A stretch of DNA of 64,000 nt from an uncultured Kordiimonas sp. GTDB taxonomy: Bacteria > Pseudomonadota > Alphaproteobacteria > Sphingomonadales > Kordiimonadaceae. Under the pieces are notes generated by a model. That model saw only the letters and a list, made by a program, of their open reading frames with translations. It made no database searches and had not been told where the DNA came from. This document shows, piece by piece, positions 32,095 to 40,576 of the stretch. Numbering within the stretch: the first letter of the stretch is position 1; each line of letters opens with the position of its first letter. A program made the translations under genes and the position numbers. The stretch spans positions 744,001-808,000 of the forward strand of contig CANLMI010000001.1 of assembly GCA_947492375.1 (NCBI GenBank), written 5' to 3'.

Positions 32095-32220
32095 TTACTT
32101 AAATAGCTCTCTTATTTTTCCTTGATATTTTAAGGTGTTGTTAAACCTATTGGGCCATATTAACCATAAGTGAAAAGGTGCCGCGCAGAATGGCGGGCAT
32201 CAAAAACGGAATTTGAGCTT

Positions 32221-33090
32221 ATGTTTTTTGTTATTGGCCTTGTAGTTGTTTTGGTAATGGTATTCGGCGGGTTTACACTCGCAAGCGGTAAGTTTGATAT
32301 CATTATCAAAGCGCTTCCCTTCGAATTAATGATGATTTTCGGCGGCGCAATAGGTGGTTTCATCAGTAGTAACGGTACTACTGTCATTAAGGGAGCATTG
32401 GGTGGTATAGGTACGGTCATGAAAGGGCCTAAATGGGGTGCACAGGATTACAAAGACCTCTTATGCCTGATGTTTCTGTTTACCAAAACAATCCGTAGTA
32501 AAGGGGTTGTTGCGATAGAACCTCATATTGAAAACCCCCACGAATCTAAAATATTTCAACAATTTCCGAAAATCGAGGCCGACCATCATGTAACTGAATT
32601 TATCTGTGATTATGTTCGTATGATGACCATGAATTTCGAAGACCCTAACCAGATGGAAGACGCCATGAAGGCTGATCTGGACAAGCACCATAAAGAGGAG
32701 CACGAGTCACAACACGCGCTCCAGAATATGGCGGATGCTCTTCCAGCGATTGGTATTGTCGCGGCGGTTCTGGGTATTATTAAAACGATGGGTAAGCTTG
32801 CAGAGCCTGTGGAAGTGCTTGGTGCCTCCGTTGGCGGCGCGCTTGTTGGTACATTCCTTGGTATTTTCCTAGGCTACCTTCTTATTGGACCGCTCGCAGC
32901 GCGGCTTAATCAGATATTGGCTGAAGATGGACACTTCATGAATTTAATCCAGATTATTCTGGTGGCGCACCTTCAGGGTAATGCACCACAGATTTCTGTT
33001 GAGCTTGGCCGACGTGCATGCCCAAGCCAGCATATGCCGGGCTTTACTGAACTTGAGGAAGCGCTTGCGGAATTACCACCTGACATCTAA
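32221..33090 (+). CDS. motA: Flagellar motor stator protein MotA
   Basis: Start at ATG 32221; DALPAIGIVAAVLGIIKTMGKLAEPVEVLGASVGGALVGTFLGIFLGYLLIGPLA. Confidence 0.93.
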   Translation: MFFVIGLVVVLVMVFGGFTLASGKFDIIIKALPFELMMIFGGAIGGFISSNGTTVIKGALGGIGTVMKGPKWGAQDYKDLLCLMFLFTKTIRSKGVVAIEPHIENPHESKIFQQFPKIEADHHVTEFICDYVRMMTMNFEDPNQMEDAMKADLDKHHKEEHESQHALQNMADALPAIGIVAAVLGIIKTMGKLAEPVEVLGASVGGALVGTFLGIFLGYLLIGPLAARLNQILAEDGHFMNLIQIILVAHLQGNAPQISVELGRRACPSQHMPGFTELEEALAELPPDI

Positions 33091-33115
33091 AAGATACCAA
33101 GTGAATGATTTGATC

Positions 33116-33147
33116 ATACCGTCTGTCATTCGGCAGGCGGTATTTTT
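33116..33147 (+). terminator. Terminator downstream of motA
   Basis: ATACCGTCTG-tcattcgg-CAGGCGGTAT followed by TTTT. Confidence 0.85.
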
Positions 33148-33149
33148 GT

Positions 33150-34220
33150 ATGAAAGTATGTGAAATGACTGATCCGATTAAGGTAGGGATATTAGGGGCA
33201 AGTGGTTATACAGGCGCTGATTTGGTGCGCTTGCTTATCGAACATCCATCTGTAGAAATTTGCCTTTTATCTGCTGAGCGATCTGCGGGAAAATCGATTG
33301 GGTCAGTTTTTCCTCACTTGATTGGTTATGACTTACCGGAACTTGTTTCCGCGCATAGTGTAAATTGGGCCGATAGTAACCTTGATGTTGTTTTCTGCGC
33401 GCTACCCCATGCAACAAGTCAGGAGATAATCAGCAAAATTGTGACTCTCGACAACGCACCGAAAGTCATTGATCTATCTGCTGATTTCCGCCTGCGTGAT
33501 GTTGAAACATATGCAAAATGGTATGGCGGCGAGCATCAAGCTGTAGAATTACAAAAAGAAGCCGTTTACGGCCTGAGTGAAATTTACCGTAGCGAGATTG
33601 AAGAGGCGAGTTTGGTAGCGTGCCCTGGATGTTACCCAACGGCTGCCTTGCTGGCGCTTATACCGCTTCTTCAAACAGGATTAATATCACCTGAAAATAT
33701 TATTATCGACGCGAAATCAGGCGTATCAGGGGCAGGGCGATCGCTAAAGGAAGCTAATCTGTTCGTTGAGGTCTCTGAGGCGATGCATCCATATGCTATC
33801 GGTCACCATCGCCATATGCCTGAAATCGAGCAGGAATTATCTTTTGCGTCAGACAGCGATGTTACAATCAGTTTTACGCCGCATCTCGTGCCGATGAACC
33901 GCGGTGAACTTGAAACCATTTATGTAAAGCTCAATGATAGCTCGCTCAACGATATCAAAGATTGTTGGAACCAGCGTTACGGCGCTGACGACTTTATTCA
34001 GGTACTGGAAGAAGGAACAACGCCAGCAACACGAATGGTACGTGGGTCTAACCGTGCCGTGATGAATGTATTCGCTGATCGCAGAGGCGGCCATGCCGTC
34101 ATTATTGTAGCCATTGATAACCTTGTTAAAGGCTCATCTGGTCAAGCCATTCAGAACATGAATATTATGTTTGGCCTCGAAGAAAGCCTTGGCCTTACAC
34201 AAGTTTCGATGTTTCCATAA
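33150..34220 (+). CDS. argC: N-acetyl-gamma-glutamyl-phosphate reductase
   Basis: VGILGASGYTGADLVRLLIEHP, VACPGCYPTAALLAL, AVYGLSEI; true start may be the in-frame ATG at about 33165. Confidence 0.94.
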   Translation: MKVCEMTDPIKVGILGASGYTGADLVRLLIEHPSVEICLLSAERSAGKSIGSVFPHLIGYDLPELVSAHSVNWADSNLDVVFCALPHATSQEIISKIVTLDNAPKVIDLSADFRLRDVETYAKWYGGEHQAVELQKEAVYGLSEIYRSEIEEASLVACPGCYPTAALLALIPLLQTGLISPENIIIDAKSGVSGAGRSLKEANLFVEVSEAMHPYAIGHHRHMPEIEQELSFASDSDVTISFTPHLVPMNRGELETIYVKLNDSSLNDIKDCWNQRYGADDFIQVLEEGTTPATRMVRGSNRAVMNVFADRRGGHAVIIVAIDNLVKGSSGQAIQNMNIMFGLEESLGLTQVSMFP

Positions 34221-34241
34221 AAATTGGTAGCCAGAGAGTAT

Positions 34242-34823
34242 ATGAATAAACCACTTTATAAAGAAACTGACCTTGGCGGTCGTTTGACCCCATTTCAAGG
34301 GATATGGCCGTCAATAAATGAAACTGCCTATGTATTCCACGGAGCGCAAGTTGTCGGTGATGTATCAATTGGCGCAGACGCAAGCATTTGGCATAACTGT
34401 GTTCTGCGCGGTGACGTAAACAGCATTAAAATCGGCACACGTAGTAACATTCAGGACGGTACTGTTATTCATGTAAGTACCCGCACATATCCGACAACTA
34501 TCGGCAACGATGTTTTGGTTGCACATATGGCAATGCTACATGGCTGCACGCTTGAGGATAACTCTTTTGTTGGCATGGGCGCGATTGTTATGGATAATGC
34601 AACAATCGAAAGCGATGGAATGCTAGCGGCGGGCGCTATGCTAACGCCTGGCAAAACTATTGGCAAAGCTGAACTGTGGGCAGGGCGCCCGGCAAAGTTT
34701 ATGCGGATGGTAACCGAAAAAGAGCTTACGAAAAACCGCGGCATGGCCGAACATTACCGGCGAATTGCCGAACAGCATAAAAGAGACGCTTACGGCGAAG
34801 TTGCAAAAGAGCAATATCCATAA
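34242..34823 (+). CDS. Gamma carbonic anhydrase-family protein
   Basis: Left-handed beta-helix hexapeptide repeats; IHVSTRTYPTTIGNDVLVAHMAMLHGC retains three candidate His ligands. Confidence 0.88.
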   Translation: MNKPLYKETDLGGRLTPFQGIWPSINETAYVFHGAQVVGDVSIGADASIWHNCVLRGDVNSIKIGTRSNIQDGTVIHVSTRTYPTTIGNDVLVAHMAMLHGCTLEDNSFVGMGAIVMDNATIESDGMLAAGAMLTPGKTIGKAELWAGRPAKFMRMVTEKELTKNRGMAEHYRRIAEQHKRDAYGEVAKEQYP

Positions 34824-34933
34824 GCAAGCATTTTATGAAAGATGGAATTTAAAGCTTGTAAATAGTCATCCAAACCGCCAAAAAAGCGTACACATAGTAA
34901 TTATTCACAACTTAGCTAGAGAGGTTAGTAGCA

Positions 34934-35536
34934 ATGCCATTTGAATTACCAGCTCTTCCATATGCGCAAGATGCGCTTGAGCCACATATCACAGCAAATA
35001 CCCTTAGCTTCCACCATGGTAAACACCATAATGCATATGTTGTTAACCTGAACAAAATGGTTGAAGGCACAGAGTTTGAAGGCAAAAGCCTGGAAGACAT
35101 TATGAAAGCAACTGCGGGCGATGCGTCAAAAGCAGGTATTTTCAATAATGCTGCACAAATCTGGAACCATACATTCTACTGGCACTCTATGGCGCCAAAT
35201 GGTGGCGGCAAGCCTTCGGGCGCTTTAGCTGAAAAAATTGATGCTGATTTGGGTGGCTTTGATGCGTTTGTTGACGCCTTTAAAACTGCTGGTGCAACTC
35301 AGTTCGGTTCTGGCTGGGCTTGGCTTGTATTAAATACTGCTGGCAAATTAGAGGTTGTTAAAACACTGAACGCTGAATGCCCTCTAACTGATGGTGCAAC
35401 ACCGCTTCTTACTATGGATGTTTGGGAGCACGCGTATTATCTTGATTTCCAAAATCGTCGCCCAGACTATATTGCAACGTTCCTTGAGAGCCTTGTGAAC
35501 TGGGAATTCGCTGCAAGCAATTTGGCTGCTGCGTAA
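34934..35536 (+). CDS. sodB: Superoxide dismutase (Fe-type)
   Basis: [62 protein letters not shown]. Confidence 0.95.
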   Translation: MPFELPALPYAQDALEPHITANTLSFHHGKHHNAYVVNLNKMVEGTEFEGKSLEDIMKATAGDASKAGIFNNAAQIWNHTFYWHSMAPNGGGKPSGALAEKIDADLGGFDAFVDAFKTAGATQFGSGWAWLVLNTAGKLEVVKTLNAECPLTDGATPLLTMDVWEHAYYLDFQNRRPDYIATFLESLVNWEFAASNLAAA

Positions 35537-35562
35537 GGTATAACAAGACGCTATTTCATGAT

Positions 35563-35589
35563 AAAAGGGCCTGTAAAGGGCCCTTTTTT
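35563..35589 (+). terminator. Terminator downstream of sodB
   Basis: AAAAGGGC-ctgtaaagg-GCCCTTTTTT. Confidence 0.88.
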
Positions 35590-35632
35590 ATAGGTTCAGT
35601 TAATATCTGAATGGTTGAGCGACATAATAGCC

Positions 35633-36463
35633 ATGACTAAAAACATTGAAGATAATCAAGCCTATTGCATGAATATGGTGCGGCATGACGATCCTGAGCG
35701 TTATTTAACAGTATTGTTCGCACCTGCTGATAAAAGACGAAGCCTTTTTGCGCTTTATGCCTTTAATCAGGAAGTTGCAAAAACACGCGAGAACGTTTCT
35801 GAGGCAATGATCGGCGAAATCCGCCTTCAATGGTGGACGGAAGCAATCGAACAAATTCTGTCAGGCCATGTCCGTGAGCACCCTGTAGTTATGGAACTTG
35901 GTGAAATAAATAACCTGAAAGAATTAGCCCCATTATTTTTCGATATTATAGCAGCTCGAAAATCCGACCTATATTCAGACGGCGTTGCAGACATAAAGGC
36001 ACTCACCGATTATGCACAGAATGTTGGCGGTAAATTATGCGACATTGCTGTCAGGATTTGTAACGATAAGGTCAATGTTGATAATAATATCGCAGTATCA
36101 TGTGGAACGGCATGGGCCTTGATGGGGCTAATCCGTGCGATACCATTTCACGACGACAGCGAAACATCACCTCTATCATTTGGGATTGACCGTTCTGCTG
36201 AAGAAATTGGCGAACAAATCAAACCGCTGGTTATAGAAGTTTCGAATGTCATTTCTGAAAGCTTGGAAGAGGCTGCATCAGGATACAATAAGAGGCAGGA
36301 TAATAGCCCGCTTTTACTTACTTCAATACTGACAGGATATATGCGGGCTTTAATTAAAGCAGACTATAACCCATACGAAATGCACAAATTTGAAGCTGGT
36401 AAAGCCCGTAAAATATTATCAATGCTATGGCAAGGTATATCCGGCAGGATTAGCCTGAAATAA
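35633..36463 (+). CDS. Squalene/phytoene synthase-family protein (NDUFAF6-like)
   Basis: YLTVLFAPADKRRSLFALYAFNQEVAKTRENVSEAMIGEIRLQWWTEAIEQI. Confidence 0.82.
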   Translation: MTKNIEDNQAYCMNMVRHDDPERYLTVLFAPADKRRSLFALYAFNQEVAKTRENVSEAMIGEIRLQWWTEAIEQILSGHVREHPVVMELGEINNLKELAPLFFDIIAARKSDLYSDGVADIKALTDYAQNVGGKLCDIAVRICNDKVNVDNNIAVSCGTAWALMGLIRAIPFHDDSETSPLSFGIDRSAEEIGEQIKPLVIEVSNVISESLEEAASGYNKRQDNSPLLLTSILTGYMRALIKADYNPYEMHKFEAGKARKILSMLWQGISGRISLK

Positions 36464-36504
36464 TCGATTAACCTAAAATAATCTAAGACACTATATTGCA
36501 GACA

Positions 36505-36536
36505 TAAAAAAGCTTTGCCGCGAACACAGCAAAGCT
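36505..36536 (-). terminator. Rho-independent terminator for the small minus-strand gene
   Basis: Minus strand: AGCTTTGC-tgtgttcgcg-GCAAAGCT then TTTTT. Confidence 0.88.
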
Positions 36537-36563
36537 CCCTTAATTTAGATACATAGGTATTAC

Positions 36564-36743
36564 CTATGCTTCGATGTCTACTTGGTCGCCAACACCGGGA
36601 CCAGTTGATGAGGGTTCAGCTTCTCGTCTTTCAACAGAAGAGTCGTCAGCAACACGTCTTTCGGCTGCAGCAGATTCCTGTGCAGAACTTCCATTTCCTG
36701 CAACAAATTGATTACTTGTCGCGGATGAACCTTGAATATCCAT
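36564..36743 (-). CDS. Small 59-aa Ser/Ala/Glu-rich protein, function unknown
   Basis: MDIQGSSATSNQFVAGNGSSAQESAAAERRVADDSSVERREAEPSSTGPGVGDQVDIEA; GGAG Shine-Dalgarno upstream of ATG 36743, terminator just downstream. Confidence 0.65.
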   Translation of the reverse strand: MDIQGSSATSNQFVAGNGSSAQESAAAERRVADDSSVERREAEPSSTGPGVGDQVDIEA

Positions 36744-36917
36744 ATTTTTTACTCCAACGACGTGCATTTACCCATGACACACGCCTACTCAGCAGGTAGA
36801 AATATATCAGAGAATAGTATGGAAAGCAAAAAAGTGGATTAAAAGCCCCTGTTTTGCGCTAGTTTCTTACAAAAGGCTTAACAAATACCCACAAGATACT
36901 GGGTTTAGGTAAAGAAA

Positions 36918-37796
36918 TTGATTAAAATTTTATCCATCCGAATCATTCTGCCATTCGCTTTGTTCGTACTTGCTGCATGTACAAATCAGCCAGAACGTTG
37001 GACAAACAAGGGATCAGGGCCGCTTTCAGCAGGGGCGCGCAATGAAATTGCTCGCAATAGTCCTGAGGGCCTTGTTAGGATTGGTGAAGGGTTTGAGCGA
37101 TCTGGAAATTATGCAAACGCTTTAAATCTTTATGATCAAGCGCTTGCTAATGATCCAACCTTAATTGCTGCAAAACTTGCGAAAGGCCGTGTACTCAGTC
37201 GTGGTTCGCGGCGTCCGGAAGGGATTGCAATTCTAAACCAATTGGTATCGGAAGCCCCTGACAACAGGGAAGCTGTTATTGCGTTAACACAAGCTTATTC
37301 CTTCACACAGGATTATACAAAAGCCTATAGTACGATCGAGCCTTTAGCTCATTCAGGTGAGGCTGATCAAACGGCCCTTAATTTGGCAGGAACACTTGCT
37401 CAAGTTCTAGGTAACCCTGTTGAGGCTAACCTGTTTTATGATCGTGCTCTGCAAATCAACCCCGGCAATTCTGATATACTTGGTAAGCTTGCGATATCTT
37501 TTGCACTTGAAAACGAGTATGAAAGTGCTATCGCGGTCCTGCAACCGCTTTTAAATAACTCCAGAGGGTCACAAAGTGCCGCCAAAACACTAGCGCATAT
37601 TTACGCGCTTTCAGGCCAGATAGAAGCAGCTAATGCGATCATTCGATCTGCGGGGGACCCGACAGAAGCAAAAAAACAAGAAAAATTTCATACGCTACTC
37701 AGTAATATGAACCGCAATGAACAGGCAATCGCCTTACTTTTTAATGTTGTACCGATATCTGTTTTAGAACGAGAAAATGAAAACATCGACGAATGA
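36918..37796 (+). CDS. TadD-like tetratricopeptide lipoprotein
   Basis: Lipobox LFVLAACTNQ; TPR-type repeats; TTG start. Confidence 0.72.
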   Translation: MIKILSIRIILPFALFVLAACTNQPERWTNKGSGPLSAGARNEIARNSPEGLVRIGEGFERSGNYANALNLYDQALANDPTLIAAKLAKGRVLSRGSRRPEGIAILNQLVSEAPDNREAVIALTQAYSFTQDYTKAYSTIEPLAHSGEADQTALNLAGTLAQVLGNPVEANLFYDRALQINPGNSDILGKLAISFALENEYESAIAVLQPLLNNSRGSQSAAKTLAHIYALSGQIEAANAIIRSAGDPTEAKKQEKFHTLLSNMNRNEQAIALLFNVVPISVLERENENIDE

Positions 37797-37866
37797 GACA
37801 AATCATCACTTGAACCTTGTGCTTTCAGTCTGTAATCACATAATCAAAATACATAAATAATACTAA

Positions 37867-38175
37867 ATGAGACACGATTTGAAACACTGTAATACTATGC
37901 CAGAAGTTCGTGATGAGATTGACCGTCTTGACCGGGAGATTGTTCCATTATTATTGGAAAGGCTGGAATATATCTCTCAAGCTGGCCGGATTAAAACAGA
38001 TAGAAATACCGTGCGCGATAATGACCGCGTAGAAGATGTTGTCTCTAAAGTGCTCTCAAAAGCCCAAGACCAAAACGGTAATGCTCGATATATCGAAGAA
38101 ATATACCGCCATTTGATCGAATGGAGTATCAATTTTGAGTTTGATGTTTGGGATGAACTGGACACAAAACCATAA
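37867..38175 (+). CDS. Chorismate mutase (AroQ-type)
   Basis: 102 aa; MPEVRDEIDRLDREIVPLLLERLEYISQAGRIK...DRVEDVVSKV...YIEEIYRHLIEWSI. Confidence 0.85.
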   Translation: MRHDLKHCNTMPEVRDEIDRLDREIVPLLLERLEYISQAGRIKTDRNTVRDNDRVEDVVSKVLSKAQDQNGNARYIEEIYRHLIEWSINFEFDVWDELDTKP

Positions 38176-38558
38176 AGTCTTACTTTGCATTGAGCGTATA
38201 TCGTGAAGAGCCTTACTTGTTTTCCCTAAAAGCTCTCACCTCACCTACACGACCATCATAAATACATTTTTCTATCTGTATTTCATTTTGCTTTCTCAAA
38301 CAGCTAAATATTGCCGGTTTTAAATACCTGCCGTTATCAAACCGGCACGTATTATTCCGGACAAATAGGCTTAGGTTTCCCCCAAATTAGCAGAGTAAAT
38401 TCTCTCCGGTGAAAAATGGCATATAAGTGCAAAATTATGTTTAGTAACATACAGATAATATAACCGTGAGATTAATGTTTTTCGATTGCGGAACGTCGAT
38501 AAAATGAAATAGAAAGTTCTTGTAACGAGCTAGCAGAGTTTCGCGGTTTGTTATCAAA

Positions 38559-38594
38559 CCCAGAGGGCTAACCCCCATCGCCCTCTGGGTTTTC
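38559..38594 (+). terminator. Strong orphan terminator hairpin (plus strand favoured)
   Basis: CCCAGAGGGC-taacccccatc-GCCCTCTGGG-TTTTC; no ORF upstream on the plus strand for about 380 bp; may also serve the convergent porin gene. Confidence 0.8.
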
Positions 38595-38628
38595 TCATCT
38601 CACATATTCTTTAATAAATTGATTAATT

Positions 38629-39759
38629 CTATAATGATAGTTGCAAGCTCACATTCAAAACATTAATTGTTTGTTTTTGGATACGGGTTTCTGCTGTTGC
38701 ATGAATTGCATTAGTCACAATTCTAATATTTGGCTCAAGATGCCATATCAATGCTAGTTCTTGAGCAAATTGATTTTGACTGGCGCTGCCATCGTCTTGA
38801 AGTTTTGCATAATCAAGTCTGAAAGCAAGTTCCAAAGCGCCGAGCCCTCCATGAAATAACCCTTGATTTATATCGCTCAACTCTAGTCTTGCATTTGCTG
38901 GCTGATAGCCACGCTTTCCCCCAAAAAACCAACTCACATCTGTATAGAGGCCACTACTTTCACTATCAGAAGCGCGAAGATATAGGGCTTCAGAATTTAG
39001 AGTAAAAGGCCCTTTTTGAAATAAAAACTCACCAGCTAGCAAGATATCTTCACTAGAAAACCTTGAAGAGATGATCAAGCGCGGTAAAGCCCGTGTTTCT
39101 GGGCGCAGACGGTAAAGAAAACTATTGTCATCATTACGCCGTCTGTACCGCGTCGATCCACCAATATGAAGGCGCTCACTATTATCCAACTCCCGGGTCC
39201 ATACCAGCCTGGATGCAAAATTTGTTGCGCTCTCATCACCTCCATCAGATACGGCTTCTGAATAAACACCGCCGTGATAGACAAAATCACCAAAATGATA
39301 GCGGGCAGCTATACCAGTTTGCCGTGTTAGCCCTGATGTTAATTCAACAATCGCAGGTCGGCTAATATACGATATGGCGAGGCGACTGCTGGCAACATCC
39401 AGGCCTGTTAAAGCCTTTGCCTGACCAAAACGAAGCCTTAACGGGCCGTTTTTCCAATCGAGGAAAATGTTGGGAATGTCGATTTTGTTGTTGGAGGTTT
39501 CAAAAGCTGCCGTAAATTTCAGGTTTTTTGTGATAATATATGTTGGCCGTATGCGAAATTGACGCAGTTCACTTTCGTCAAAGTTAACATCGCCAAGACG
39601 TGCTTCGGTATCTTCTATTATAATTCTGCCACCAACTTTAAAACGGTCAGTATCAAATAAGTCAAATGCATCACTATGAGCAATCACACCCTCAGAAAGC
39701 GTGGTGTTTGCTAGAACCAAAATGAAAAATATTATGAAGATTGGTGAATGCTTCATCAA
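38629..39759 (-). CDS. Phosphate-selective porin OprO/P-like outer-membrane protein
   Basis: Signal peptide; beta-barrel composition; FKVGGRIIIEDTEARLGD...WKNGPLRLRFGQAKALTGLD; C-terminal aromatic-poor strand ILNVSLQLSL. Confidence 0.68.
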   Translation of the reverse strand: MMKHSPIFIIFFILVLANTTLSEGVIAHSDAFDLFDTDRFKVGGRIIIEDTEARLGDVNFDESELRQFRIRPTYIITKNLKFTAAFETSNNKIDIPNIFLDWKNGPLRLRFGQAKALTGLDVASSRLAISYISRPAIVELTSGLTRQTGIAARYHFGDFVYHGGVYSEAVSDGGDESATNFASRLVWTRELDNSERLHIGGSTRYRRRNDDNSFLYRLRPETRALPRLIISSRFSSEDILLAGEFLFQKGPFTLNSEALYLRASDSESSGLYTDVSWFFGGKRGYQPANARLELSDINQGLFHGGLGALELAFRLDYAKLQDDGSASQNQFAQELALIWHLEPNIRIVTNAIHATAETRIQKQTINVLNVSLQLSL

Positions 39760-39794
39760 TGGTATCTTTAAAAATAATCGATAGATACCCTATG

Positions 39795-39898
39795 TGCATA
39801 ACTTCTATGCATTAGTCAAATTTGACTATTCTCAGAATAGTAAACCAGAACATTTCATACAAACCTTTGCGCCGAAATGTATCATGATGTAATCATGA
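39795..39898. promoter_or_regulatory. Palindrome-rich divergent control region (porin / PepSY gene)
   Basis: TGCATA-n5-TATGCA (39795-39811), TAGTCAAATTTGACTA (39813-39828), CTATTCTcAGAATAG (39826-39840), TCATGATgtaATCATGA (39882-39898). Confidence 0.55.
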
Positions 39899-39958
39899 CC
39901 GAGATATATCAGTTAGCTGAATGTGATTCGCTACTTACATACAGCGGGGGAGTAAACC

Positions 39959-40486
39959 TTGAAGCCACAAAAGTTATTTCGTCAAATTCATCACTGGGGG
40001 TCGATTGTTATTGCAATACCATTACTCGTGATGATTGGTGCTGGCATTTTATTAATGTTAAAGAAAGAAATCGAATGGATCCAACCATCGACCCAGAAAG
40101 GTACTGAACGAGAAGCCATACCAACAAAAACACTCTCAGAACTTTTTCTAGCCGCCAAATCTGTCGAAAAAGCTGGGATAACCAACTGGGCAGACCTCGA
40201 ACGTGTTGACGTGAAAGCAAATAAAGGTATCGTTAAATTTGTTGCCGCAAGCAACTGGGAAGTACAAGTTGATGCAAATACCGCAGAAATTCTGCAAGTT
40301 GCGTTCCGTCGTTCTGATATAATCGAACAAATTCACGACGGTAGCTTTTTTGCTGATTGGACAAAATTATGGCTGTTTTTACCAGCAGGAATTGTCCTTT
40401 TAATATTATGGATCACGGGAATTTATCTTTTCTTTTTGCCTCATATGAAGAAATGGCAAAAGAAACAAAGGTATAAAAGCGCGTAA
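39959..40486 (+). CDS. PepSY-associated TM protein
   Basis: RQIHHWGSIVIAIPLLVMIGAGILLMLKKEIEWIQP; TM at both ends; TTG start preceded by GGGGGAG. Confidence 0.8.
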   Translation: MKPQKLFRQIHHWGSIVIAIPLLVMIGAGILLMLKKEIEWIQPSTQKGTEREAIPTKTLSELFLAAKSVEKAGITNWADLERVDVKANKGIVKFVAASNWEVQVDANTAEILQVAFRRSDIIEQIHDGSFFADWTKLWLFLPAGIVLLILWITGIYLFFLPHMKKWQKKQRYKSA

Positions 40487-40576
40487 TATTGGGCTTATTA
40501 CGATTGACGCTATCATGAACCATTGCTCTAATAACGTTACGGGTGGCATTCCGCCACAAAGGGGAAGAGGGTTAAA

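Noticed and set aside
39877-40107. 76-aa ORF overlapping the start of the PepSY gene
   Set aside because: Overlaps the better-supported PepSY frame, which has its own strong SD (GGGGGAG) before TTG 39959.
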